This document shows, in pieces, positions 43,670 to 52,269 of a stretch of DNA of 59,508 nucleotides. Each line of letters begins with the position of its first letter. Position 1 is the stretch's first letter. Below the pieces are notes generated by a model. The model did no database searches. It saw only the letters and a list, made by a program, of their open reading frames with translations, and had not been told where the DNA came from. The stretch spans positions 1 through 59,508 of the forward strand of contig JAFVTF010000053.1 in assembly GCA_017503375.1 (NCBI GenBank), written 5' to 3'. Both the position numbers and the translations under genes were made by a program. The stretch is from Lentisphaeria bacterium (lineage in GTDB: Bacteria; Verrucomicrobiota; Lentisphaeria; Victivallales; UBA1829).

Positions 43670-44296
43670 TCAAAGAGAACGCTGAACACTGACAACGACG
43701 CCTTTGAACGGTGCTTCTTCCAGCGGATAACTGCGGGGAGGAATTCCGGGGCGCATGCCGGAAATTTCCACAAAATCATCATCCAATCTGGTACATTCCC
43801 GGAATTCCGGATGATCGTTGATCATGGCAAGAATCACATCACCGGTACGGATCGCTGCTGGATGACGGCGCAAAATCGCAACATCTCCATTCAAAATTCC
43901 TTTTTTTTGAAGATCATCATTTTCCAGAGTTACGGCGAACAGATTTCTTAAATCAGAAGCTCCCGATGCCCGATGAAGAAATGAGGCATCACAGAAAATC
44001 TCTTTCAAAGGTTCAGTTTTTGTATTGATTGATTCCAAATCCATCAACGGGATGGAACGCAGACCGGCCGGACGGCGGCGCGGATGCATCGGTTTCGTTA
44101 CCATGATACTCCTGGCCTTGGAACTTCTTGACAGATATTTCTTCCGCTGCAATGCACGCAAATGTGAAAATACCGTAGATGTCTTCACAGAAAAATTTTC
44201 TGCAATTTCATACACCGTCGGTGCCATTCCACTGGTTTCTTCAAAGCTCTCAATAAACTCAAGAACCTGTCTCTGCTTTTCAGTCAAACCTTTCAT
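43670..44296 (-). CDS. LexA-like repressor lacking the self-cleavage residues
   Basis: A 208-residue protein; ATG at 44296 (MKGLTEKQRQVLEFI) follows a GGGGGGGAG ribosome site. The N-terminal winged helix matches LexA: GMAPTVYEIAENFSVKTSTV, then HLRALQRKKYLSRSSKARSI. The C-terminal half aligns with the S24 peptidase domain (FAVTLENDDLQKKGILNGD). However, the catalytic Ser is Asp128, the catalytic Lys is Arg166, and the Ala-Gly cleavage site in a hinge is missing (PLMDLESINTKTEP). It therefore cannot self-cleave as LexA does. It probably binds DNA as a dimer under some other control. Confidence 0.85.
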   Translation of the reverse strand: MKGLTEKQRQVLEFIESFEETSGMAPTVYEIAENFSVKTSTVFSHLRALQRKKYLSRSSKARSIMVTKPMHPRRRPAGLRSIPLMDLESINTKTEPLKEIFCDASFLHRASGASDLRNLFAVTLENDDLQKKGILNGDVAILRRHPAAIRTGDVILAMINDHPEFRECTRLDDDFVEISGMRPGIPPRSYPLEEAPFKGVVVSVQRSL

Positions 44297-44412
44297 ATTT
44301 TGACTCCCCCCCATTAAAAGTTAAATGATGATCTTCAGAATAAAAACCATCTGAGTGTTAATACAATAAAATCCCGGAGTTTGTTCCTTTTGTTCGGGAA
44401 ATTTTTATTACA

Positions 44413-45060
44413 TTACAGCGCAGGGGGCTCAGCTGTTTTTCCGGGTTGTGGAGTATAAATCTGATTCCAGACGATCAGAGACCATTGTCCGGTTTCATGA
44501 TCATATCTTGCACGGCTGACAGATGCATTTCCCGGGATGGGGACATGTTCCTTTGCAGAATCTTTTCCGCAGAGAAAACGGTAAAAACGGACCAGTACAC
44601 CGCCATGAGATACAATCAGGAGCCGCTTTCCCGGAGAACGTTCCGCCAATTCCTCAAAAATCATGTTGACTCTTTTCTGGAATTCATTCCGGCTTTCTCC
44701 GCCCGGAACCGCAAGCTCTATGGATTCCGTCTTCAGCATCTCTTCATATTCCGGATACTCTTTTTCCAGCTCTGCGTGGGACATATTCTGGATAAAACCG
44801 AGTTTCCATTCCCGCAACGGAACACATGGATAAGCCGGAACGCCCGGATGATTCTTCAAAATTACTTCGGCTGTCTTTGCAGCTCTCTGTAAATCGCTGT
44901 GCCAAACCTCATCTATTTTCTCATCACGAAGCATCTCTGCAGTTACAGCAGCCTGCTGATGTCCGGTTTCATTCAAAGGAATATCCACCCAGCCTTGAAT
45001 TACGTGCAGTTTGTTATAATCGGTTTCGCCATGACGGACAAGGATAAAATCGGTAAACAT
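44413..45060 (-). CDS. Histidine phosphatase superfamily protein (phosphoglycerate mutase-like)
   Basis: A 215-residue protein with LVRHGETDYN (RHG catalytic His) near the start, GWVDIPLNETGHQQA, and the later VSHGGVLVRFYRFL (second His). It fits the cobalamin-pathway/phosphoglycerate mutase B class of phosphatases; the substrate cannot be read. It begins 12 bp after the Ppx/GppA-like gene. Confidence 0.9.
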   Translation of the reverse strand: MFTDFILVRHGETDYNKLHVIQGWVDIPLNETGHQQAAVTAEMLRDEKIDEVWHSDLQRAAKTAEVILKNHPGVPAYPCVPLREWKLGFIQNMSHAELEKEYPEYEEMLKTESIELAVPGGESRNEFQKRVNMIFEELAERSPGKRLLIVSHGGVLVRFYRFLCGKDSAKEHVPIPGNASVSRARYDHETGQWSLIVWNQIYTPQPGKTAEPPAL

Positions 45061-45072
45061 AAGAGCTCTTTC

Positions 45073-46017
45073 TCAAAACAGCAAAGTCGGCAGAAGCTTA
45101 AGAACGCCCATGCACAAGCCATTCGGTGAAACACGGAACTCATTCATTCCGCAAACTTCAACAATTGCGCGCTGGATGATGGAACACGCAGCAATATTAT
45201 CCGCCATATTCTGATCCAGATAGGGCAGGTTCTGTCTCTTGGCCGGAGACATCGAAGCAATTTTTCGGGAGATCGACACCAGTTCCCGGCGGGTAAACGG
45301 CATTGCGGGAATATTGTCTTTATCAATCACCGGCATTTCCATCGCAAGGGAAACATAAGCTGTCGGGAACGGTCCGACAAGAAACAGTTCCGGAGCAAAA
45401 CCAACCTTCTTCTTCCATTCCGTCAAATCATCCGAAAAACCGCGAAAATCCTCCTTCAAAGAATTCATGATCTTTCTCATTCCCCAGAAACCGACAGATT
45501 GTTTATCCACCAGATACTTCTTATTCAAGGTTCCCGGACCGACAGAGATTTCTGATACAAGATCAATCCCCCCCATGGTTCCACAGGCAATTCTCACTCC
45601 GTAATGTCCGATATAAGCAACTATCATCGGAAGAGCTGCAAATTCTTTCGTAGCGGTCCCGGCAAAATGAAGACGGGCTTCGTCTTTATTACTCAGAAGA
45701 TGGGGAAAATTCCCGAACTCCTTATTGCATTGAACAAACAGAGAGGCTCTGTTGACGGCATTCCGTAACGCTCCGGAGGCAACAATTCTGTATTGATCGA
45801 CCTTGTGAAATTGCGCGATATCATGCATTTCTTTCAAGGCTTTGGAGGCAAGCTCCATTCCTTTTTCCGATAGAAGATTATTTTTTTCCAGATCTTCACC
45901 GATGCGGGTATAGGCGGTGAATTCATTAATAATTTCCGGTTCGCTGTCCCCTTCCAAACGGGCAATCAGCATTTGTATGGTGTATGCACCGATATAGATC
46001 GCTGCCGCTGTACTCAT
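45073..46017 (-). CDS. Ppx/GppA-like protein with both catalytic Asp replaced by Tyr
   Basis: A 314-residue protein aligned to exopolyphosphatase/GppA: the opening strand AIYIGAYTIQMLIA (normally xIDxGSNS), YRIVASGALRNAVNR, and SNKDEARLHFAG, where the catalytic Glu survives. The second phosphate loop is VAYIGHYGVRIA, in place of VIDIGGGSTEL. So both conserved Asp residues are Tyr and the Gly-rich loop is lost. It is probably inactive as a phosphatase and may act as a nucleotide or partner-binding protein. It heads the run with the histidine phosphatase. Confidence 0.8.
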   Translation of the reverse strand: MSTAAAIYIGAYTIQMLIARLEGDSEPEIINEFTAYTRIGEDLEKNNLLSEKGMELASKALKEMHDIAQFHKVDQYRIVASGALRNAVNRASLFVQCNKEFGNFPHLLSNKDEARLHFAGTATKEFAALPMIVAYIGHYGVRIACGTMGGIDLVSEISVGPGTLNKKYLVDKQSVGFWGMRKIMNSLKEDFRGFSDDLTEWKKKVGFAPELFLVGPFPTAYVSLAMEMPVIDKDNIPAMPFTRRELVSISRKIASMSPAKRQNLPYLDQNMADNIAACSIIQRAIVEVCGMNEFRVSPNGLCMGVLKLLPTLLF

Positions 46018-46131
46018 TTTTCCCTGAGTCCTCTTCTCTTTTCTCTAAATTCTTCTCAAAATAAAATATATATCTATCTTATGAATTCTTCAAGCGAAAA
46101 TTTCAAAAAAAATAAAAAAATAGAAGTGTTT

Positions 46132-46160
46132 ATACAGGATTTTCAAGAAAACCATATAAT
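46132..46160 (+). promoter_or_regulatory. Possible promoter of the GH20-like gene
   Basis: A consensus TATAAT (46155-46160) with a weak -35 (ATACAG, 46132-46137) 17 bp upstream, in the divergent spacer about 65 bp before the start codon at 46225. Confidence 0.35.
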
Positions 46161-46224
46161 GCAGCTTGAAAAATAATAAATAAACATTACATTATTTCAA
46201 AAAATCAAATCAAACGAGGGGATT

Positions 46225-48111
46225 ATGAAATCTACTGAAAATGTCTTTCCGATCAATATGCGAATCGCTCAATTCTACATGGCACGCCATAAAGTTTCCA
46301 TTGAATGGGCTGAAAAATTTATCGACTACGCCGCTTCTCTCGGATTCAATTATATCAACGTATGCATCTACGGATGCATACGGACTGAGGTCTTCCATCA
46401 CATGCCGGAAAAAGATTCCTATTCCAAAGAGGAGATCAGACGCATGGTGAAATATGCCTCCGACCGCGGAATCGAGATCATCCCGAACTATGAACTCTTC
46501 GGTCATGCGGAATCGTTTCTGGAATGTCCGGAATTTGAACATCTCTGCGAACTCCGGAACGGAATAAAAGGAAGATTCTCCAATCTGAAAGAATCTTTCT
46601 GTCCTTCCGTGGAAGAAACTTATGAATTCATCGAAGCATACCTGAGGGAAACCACAGAACTTTTTCCCGGGAAATATATCAATGCCGGGCTGGATGAAAA
46701 TTTTGATATGGCTCTTTGTCCCGAATGTGCCGGATGGGCAGAACGGGAAGGAAGAGCCGCAATTCATGAATACCATATCAAACGCATCCACGATATCATC
46801 GTAAACAAACTCGGAAAAACCATGATGATGTGGGACGATTCATTAGAATCCTATCCGGAAGCATTTGAAAAATTTCCGAAAGATATTATCATGCTTTCAT
46901 GGTGGTACGGCAGAATGATTCCCGAACATCCCCACACCGGCGGGGCTAAAATGGATTATTTTGAATTCCATGAAAAACATGGATTCCGCTATATCGGGGT
47001 TCCCGCAACTTATCACTTCCAGAATATTGAAGCTTTTACGGAATATGCAAAAAAATACCGTCCGATGGGTATGCTGCTCAGCAACTGGGGAAAAATGACC
47101 CGTTACAACGCATTTCCCATGATGGCGTATGCAGCAGCTCTCTGGAAAGACGGCATGGATTCTGCTGAAGCTCAGAAAAAAGTCGTCAGAGATTTCTGTT
47201 CTCCCGAAAATGATATTGAGTTGGAAATCCTGCGGCACCATTTCCGGGAGGGAGAACATAATAAACTTCCCGCAAATCCTGCGATTTATACCAATGATAC
47301 GCTGAACTATTTTGAATACAGCAAATCCCAGCAGGCAAGAATTCTGTTTCCTCTGGTGAAAAAAGAATTGGAAAAAGCAGCTGTTCCGCACTGCAAATGT
47401 TTCTTCCATGAACTCTTTTTCTGGCAGAGATGTGAACTCTGGTACTATCAGCTCCGGGAGATTCTCGGGAAATGGGGTAATCCGAAAGCAGAATTCAATG
47501 ACTGGACTGCTCTTAAAGCGTTAAAAGAAGAAATCAGTACAGCCAATGACGAAATGATCCGCTGGTATCAGGAAGAATACAGATGTCCGATGCCGGAATA
47601 TTTTACCGTAAATGATACCGTTGCCATGCTGGAAAAAATTCTGAACGGAACAACAAAACGTCCCGCAGCCCGATTGAAAATCACCTATCCCTACCGTTTG
47701 GGTCTGGGGGCTATGGAATATTTCATCCGTGGAGAAGGGGAAACGGAATGGCACTCCATCGGAAAAAGCAACGGTCATTCTTTTTATCAATTCTATGATG
47801 ACTGCCAGGAATCAGTATCCTATCTTTTCATAGATGAAAATTTGCCGGTTCCGGCTGAAGTCAAAATCCTCTATACAGAGTGCGGAAGCGGACTGTGCAG
47901 TTATGTCATGTATGAAAATGCTGATTCTGTATATGTTCCCTCAGCAATTCAGGAAGTCAGCGGAGTCGTAACCATGCCGGAAAATCTGCTTTCCGAAGGA
48001 CGGTATTACTCTCAGTTCGGTGATGGAGAACGGCTGACCATTGAGAAACTGAACAGACCTCATGTTCCGGAAAACAACTCTGTTGTACTGAAATTTTCCC
48101 GGAAAGATTAA
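46225..48111 (+). CDS. GH20-like beta-N-acetylhexosaminidase family protein
   Basis: A 628-residue protein with no signal peptide. The GH20 TIM barrel is visible in order: YAASLGFNYINVCIYG, IIPNYELFGHAESFLECPEF, INAGLDENFDMALCPECAGW, MMMWDDSL and IIMLSWWYG. In typical GH20 the catalytic pair is in GGDE; here it is GLDE, with Asp-Glu kept. A C-terminal domain follows from about residue 480. The enzyme would remove terminal hexosamines from glycans. The lack of an export signal suggests it works on imported oligosaccharides. The ribosome site is GAGGGG. Confidence 0.75.
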   Translation: MKSTENVFPINMRIAQFYMARHKVSIEWAEKFIDYAASLGFNYINVCIYGCIRTEVFHHMPEKDSYSKEEIRRMVKYASDRGIEIIPNYELFGHAESFLECPEFEHLCELRNGIKGRFSNLKESFCPSVEETYEFIEAYLRETTELFPGKYINAGLDENFDMALCPECAGWAEREGRAAIHEYHIKRIHDIIVNKLGKTMMMWDDSLESYPEAFEKFPKDIIMLSWWYGRMIPEHPHTGGAKMDYFEFHEKHGFRYIGVPATYHFQNIEAFTEYAKKYRPMGMLLSNWGKMTRYNAFPMMAYAAALWKDGMDSAEAQKKVVRDFCSPENDIELEILRHHFREGEHNKLPANPAIYTNDTLNYFEYSKSQQARILFPLVKKELEKAAVPHCKCFFHELFFWQRCELWYYQLREILGKWGNPKAEFNDWTALKALKEEISTANDEMIRWYQEEYRCPMPEYFTVNDTVAMLEKILNGTTKRPAARLKITYPYRLGLGAMEYFIRGEGETEWHSIGKSNGHSFYQFYDDCQESVSYLFIDENLPVPAEVKILYTECGSGLCSYVMYENADSVYVPSAIQEVSGVVTMPENLLSEGRYYSQFGDGERLTIEKLNRPHVPENNSVVLKFSRKD

Positions 48112-48162
48112 TGCATGAGGTCTGCTGAATAATTCAAATTTTTTGGAAAATCCCTGTTGGAA

Positions 48163-48600
48163 TTACCGCCGATATCCGCGATGCGGCGGAGGTGGGGCAA
48201 CCGGACGACGCGGAGGCGGAGCAACCGGACGACGCGGAGGCGGGGCAACGACTACAGGACGCGGCGGGGGCGGCGGTACAACGACTACAGGACGCGGCGG
48301 GGGTGGCGGTACAACGACTACAGGACGCGGCGGGGGCGGTGGTACAACGACTACAGGACGCGGCGGGGGCGGCGGGGCAATAACTACCGGTGCAGGTGTA
48401 ACAACTACCGGTGCCGGGGCAACAACCGGTGCCGGGGCAACAACTACGGGTCTGGGATTGAGCAAGTTTAATGAAGCACCGACAAGATTTACAATATCCG
48501 TTGCCAAACGGACTCCCCGGCCATCATCATGATGTCTTGCTTCAGCGAATGTGAAAATTCCAAAGCATCCGCATAAAAACAGCAATGTTTTGAATCGCAT
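48163..48600 (-). CDS. Exported Pro/Val-repeat protein
   Basis: A 145-residue protein with a signal peptide (LLFLCGCFGIFTFAEA), a short ordered stretch (VRLATDIVNLVGASLNLL) and then a long low-complexity tail. The tail has VVVAPAP units, four perfect PPPPPRPVVVV-type units of 11 residues, then APPPRRPV units and a C-terminal HRGYRR. Such tails are extended and may span the periplasm or bind the wall. No family name can be given. The ribosome site is GGAG. Confidence 0.7.
   Translation of the reverse strand: MRFKTLLFLCGCFGIFTFAEARHHDDGRGVRLATDIVNLVGASLNLLNPRPVVVAPAPVVAPAPVVVTPAPVVIAPPPPPRPVVVVPPPPPRPVVVVPPPPPRPVVVVPPPPPRPVVVAPPPRRPVAPPPRRPVAPPPPHRGYRR
48246..48377. repeat. 33-bp tandem repeat, four copies
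   Basis: Four adjacent 33-bp copies start at 48246, 48279, 48312 and 48345 and differ at only a few sites. They encode the 11-residue Pro/Val units of the exported protein on the minus strand. A shorter 24-bp repeat lies at about 48195-48245. Confidence 0.9.
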
Positions 48601-48674
48601 GATTTTGTCTCCTCTCTTTACTGTGTTTTTTTTGTAATTGATCTCCTGATAAGCTACACCAACTTTTCAGAAAT

Positions 48675-49523
48675 TCAAATATCATATGAATAATTTTTCT
48701 GAGAATCTTTATCCTGAATGGAAATAAGAAGCATTTCCGGCGGACAGCGGAACCGTTTCATGATGTAAGTTGCCCCGATTCCGGAAGAAACTGATACCGG
48801 AGGTTTTCCGGGGACACGGCACAATCCGTATTCAAAACGTTTCCAAAAGACAGAAGAGGTCCTGACTGCTCCGAAAAGCGGGATTCTGATTTGCCCTCCA
48901 TGAGTATGTCCGCACAAAGCCAGATGATACCCGGCTAAATCTTCCGGAGAAGATTTTCCGATAACATCCGGATTATGAGAGATCAGACAACGGAACAGCG
49001 TTTTTGGTTCAGCTTCCGGTATGGCTGGATAACCGAAACGGTAATCCTCAACCCCGGAAAATTGAATTCCCCGGTATATGATCGAATCATTAAAAAGAAG
49101 CTGAAAACCAGCCTGCTTGAACCCCTGCTCTATGACGGATGAAGGAAGCCATTTCCGTGTTTTCCATTCCCAGTTTCCAAAAACCGCAAGCTTTAACGGA
49201 GCTTTCATCCGGGATAAAAGCTCAAAAGCAGCAGGATAAAGCGTTGTATGGGAAACCAGGTCACCTCCAAAAATCAGAACATCCGGAGAGATTTCATCCA
49301 CAGAACGGATTATGGCATTTCCGATTTCTTCTGTTTCGCTCCACGCTTTCAGCGGGGATTCGGAACAGGTATTGGAAACCTTGTCAAAACGGAAATGAGT
49401 ATCTGAGAAAAAAAGAATGCGGCAACCGGCTGCCGGAGCCTCTGCCGCAATATTCAAAGACCTCAGGACAATTCCTGAGGAAAGAATTCCGGCGGCCGGA
49501 TATGTTTGCCGCCGCCACATCAT
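48675..49523 (-). CDS. Calcineurin-like metallophosphoesterase (YaeI/LpxG type)
   Basis: A 282-residue protein with the five metallophosphoesterase motifs: FFSDTHF (D-x-H), FGGDLVSH (GD), FGNWEW (GN-x-E/H), ISHNPDV (H) and CGHTHGGQI (GH-x-H). Relatives include YaeI and the UDP-diacylglucosamine hydrolase LpxG. It starts 1 bp into the stop of the greA-like gene (TGATG), so the two are coupled. The substrate is not established. Confidence 0.9.
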   Translation of the reverse strand: MMWRRQTYPAAGILSSGIVLRSLNIAAEAPAAGCRILFFSDTHFRFDKVSNTCSESPLKAWSETEEIGNAIIRSVDEISPDVLIFGGDLVSHTTLYPAAFELLSRMKAPLKLAVFGNWEWKTRKWLPSSVIEQGFKQAGFQLLFNDSIIYRGIQFSGVEDYRFGYPAIPEAEPKTLFRCLISHNPDVIGKSSPEDLAGYHLALCGHTHGGQIRIPLFGAVRTSSVFWKRFEYGLCRVPGKPPVSVSSGIGATYIMKRFRCPPEMLLISIQDKDSQKNYSYDI

Positions 49524-51616
49524 CAGTTCTGATTTCCTTCGTCAGCAAGTTCTTTCCGGAGTTCTTCCGGAAGTGCTGCAACAGCTTTAACAGTGTATTC
49601 ACCGTTAGGAAGCTTGACACTTGCGCCGACTTTCTTTCCCATAAGAGCTTCGCCCAGAACGGTACGGTAGGAAATCCGGTTGCGGTCGGGATCTCCATCC
49701 CAGGCACCCAGAATGTAATACACTGTATCTTTTCCTGCCTTGTCGGTCAAAGTAACCGTGGAACCGAGAACTGCGGTATCCTTGATTTCAACACCGGAGA
49801 AGTCAGTGGATTCCACAGAACCAATCGTGCTTTCCAGTTCGTTTCTGCGTCTGTGCAGGAAACGGCGGCGTTCCTTTGCGGCATCATATTCAGCGTTTTC
49901 GCGGAAGTCGCCGTAACTTCTTGCATGAGCAATAGCCTTGACGTTTTCGGGAATCTGAACTTCCACGATATCATCCAGTTCCCGGACGAGTTTTGCAAGG
50001 GATGCACGGGATGTAACAGGAATCTGTTCTGTTGCGGATGCAGGAGCATTTTTGCCAATGAGACGCTTTGCTGCTTTTTCGATGTGAGCCTGCAATTCAT
50101 CAGAATGTCTGGCAAGTTTGACCATCAAGCTCTGATATTCTCCGGTCTGGAATGTTCTGATCTTCTGGATTGCATCAATAATGGACGGAATATCACCGTC
50201 AGCGTTATCAATAACAAACTTCTGGAAATCTTCTTTTTCAAAGAGAGCACGTTTCAGATCCCGCTGAGCAGCAGCCCATTCTTTGGGAAGTCCTGCCACG
50301 GAAAGCGCAGAAGCAATCCGTTCCATATCCACGATGGAAGTCAGGTTTTTCGGCAGTTTTGTGCGGTTCTTCCAAAGGAACATGAGGACATCGGAAGTAA
50401 GATTCTTATTGTTGAAAATTGCAGCTGCAACCTCTTTCATTTCAATAGCAAAGAAAAGAACATTCAAACTTCTTCCGGGAAGTTTGCAGCCAAGCACTGC
50501 CATTTCTTCCGGAGTATAAATCTGACAGGATGCCTTAACAAATGCGGGAAGAGCTTTTACAGAGACATGGCCCCAGACTTCCAGCTGTTTCAGGCTTGCG
50601 ATCTTTTCAACTTCTGCGGGCCAGAACGGAACAACACCGCGAAGTGAGGCAAAAAGCTGTTCCAGAACATTGCCGGGAGTCGGCTGTGCAATGATGGAAA
50701 TACAATCTGCAAGCATTTCCGCATCTTTTGTAACAATGTTCGGACGGATCTTTTTCAGCATGACGACAAGCCGTTCTGCCTGATCTTCATTCAATGCAAG
50801 TCCGCCTTTATCAGCATACGGTGCAAGAAGATTGGAAAGTTCCAAAATAGAACGAGCTTCCCAGGGTGCTCTCTGACCTGCAGCAGTTGCAGTGACAGCC
50901 TCTTTGCTCCACCAGGATTCAAAACTTTCCAGATTGAAACAGGCAGGAACAACAATCCCCTGAATGATCTGCTTCATTTTTTCATCGGAAAGTTCTGTGA
51001 TTCCATGTGTCTTGAACTGCTTCCGGTAGATTGCTGATGCAGGAAGATTGCTTCCCGGAACAATCAGATTGAACATCTCCTGATGCGGTTCAAAAAGATA
51101 AACAGAAGAAAACACAACAGAAACCGGATAGGAATTCAAATTTCCGGTCTTGAGGGATTGAATGGAAAATGTTGCGGAAACACGGTCAACGGATGCGAGT
51201 TTTCCCCAGTTTTTGGTTTCCGGGAAGTAAACCAGTGCACCTGTCGGAACTTTCTGCAGTTTCAGGGTCCGGAGAACAACTTCATGGGGCTGAACTGCGG
51301 TATCTCTGGCTCCGATAATCTTCAAAACAGCCTGACTGGAGATATAAGGCGGAAGCATGACTTTTGCAGATTCAAACATTGCATTCCGGAAAGCCTGGGA
51401 TTCCAGTGCATCTCTTTCAGCAAGCTTTACAACAAACGCTGCCTGCCCGGAACTGTAACTTTCTGCTTCATTCCATTCGTCAAAAAGAACATCAAAATTT
51501 GCAGCAGATTACCGTATCACGGAAACTTCAAGCTCCTTTGTTGCCGCTGCAAGTTTTGCGATACATTCATCCTTGCCAGATACTGCCGCAAGAATCAGAT
51601 CGTCCAGTTCAGCCAT
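49523..51616 (-). pseudogene. Long GreA/GreB-family gene split by an in-frame TAA
   Basis: A frame of 697 codons starting at ATG 51616 (MAELDDLILAAVSGKDECIA, after GGAGTG) is intact except for one TAA at 51509-51511. Sequence on both sides is in the same frame and coding-like: ELEVSVIR, stop, SAANFDVLFDEWNEAESYSS. The next in-frame ATG is at 51379 (618 codons to the end). The last ~160 residues are a GreA coiled-coil/C-terminal domain (FRENAEYDAAKERRRFLHRR, GSTVTLTDKAGKDTVYYILG, YRTVLGEALMGKKVGASVKL). The N-terminal ~500 residues are a helical domain found in long GreA-like proteins. A nonsense mutation or a sequencing error is equally possible. If real, the downstream part may still be made from 51379. 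Confidence 0.78.
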
Positions 51617-51779
51617 AATCACTCCATTCGTCTGTTGTTTTTTTAAGCACAAACCGTCTACGGTTATTTTTTTCATCCTTATAACATACACCCTTTTTGT
51701 GTTTTTTTCAAGAGTTCCCTCTTGATTTTTTCTAAACTTAAGGTAATATTATAACATTTTTTTACAGGAGATATGAAAA

Positions 51780-52130
51780 ATGGACAAAATATTCATCAAC
51801 GGAATGACTGTTTTAACAATCATCGGAACGCTGCCTCACGAAAGAATTACTCCTCAGGAAATAACGCTGGATGCGATTCTGGAATGTGATATGAAAAAAG
51901 CCGGAAAAACCGATAATCTTTTCGATGCAGTTGATTACAGTGCCGTTGAAAAAACAATTTATGAAACTGTAAAAAATTCCTCTTTCTTCCTGTTGGAAGC
52001 TTTGGCGGATAAAGTTGCAGAAAGCTGCCTTGCTTTTGAAGGCGTTTCCGGCGTAACTGTGAAAATCGACAAACCGGAAGCTTCCGCATTTTCAAAATCC
52101 ATTTCCATTGAGATTTACAGAGGGAAATGA
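51780..52130 (+). CDS. folB: Dihydroneopterin aldolase
   Basis: A 116-residue protein with the FolB core: IFINGMTVLTIIGTLPHERITPQ (split by residue limits: IGTLPHERITPQEITLDAIL), DAVDYSAVEKTIYE, LLEALADKVAESCL and VTVKIDKPEA. It splits dihydroneopterin to 6-hydroxymethyldihydropterin in folate synthesis. It has an AGGAG ribosome site and stands alone, divergent from the greA-like gene. A possible promoter TTGATT-16-TAATAT lies at 51722-51749. Confidence 0.9.
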   Translation: MDKIFINGMTVLTIIGTLPHERITPQEITLDAILECDMKKAGKTDNLFDAVDYSAVEKTIYETVKNSSFFLLEALADKVAESCLAFEGVSGVTVKIDKPEASAFSKSISIEIYRGK

Positions 52131-52138
52131 GTTTTTTT

Positions 52139-52269
52139 AGGAACTACGGGATACACGGAAATTTTCACAGATGTTTTTTGGCGGCTCACGCCGCTCGGCT
52201 GAGCCGGAAGACAGCCTCTGCTGAATCTGATTCATCTCATATTGGGAACTGAACCGTTTCAGCAGTATC
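52139..52269. other. Noncoding spacer with a repeat-like element and a hairpin
   Basis: GGAACTACGGGATACACGGA followed by AAATTTTCACAG and a T-run resembles dispersed noncoding repeats seen in many bacteria. CGGCTCA/TGAGCCG (about 52181-52205) forms a hairpin after it. It may terminate folB. No gene is supported. Confidence 0.4.

Noticed and set aside
43670..44296. Assignment as the canonical SOS repressor lexA
   Set aside because: The catalytic Ser and Lys and the cleavage site are all missing, so the symbol was not given.
48195..48377. Possible CRISPR array
   Set aside because: The repeats are adjacent with no spacers and encode protein repeats in frame.
48143..48532. Plus-strand Gly/Thr-rich frames opposite the Pro/Val protein
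   Set aside because: They are shadows of the 33-bp repeat. The minus-strand frame has a signal peptide and ribosome site.
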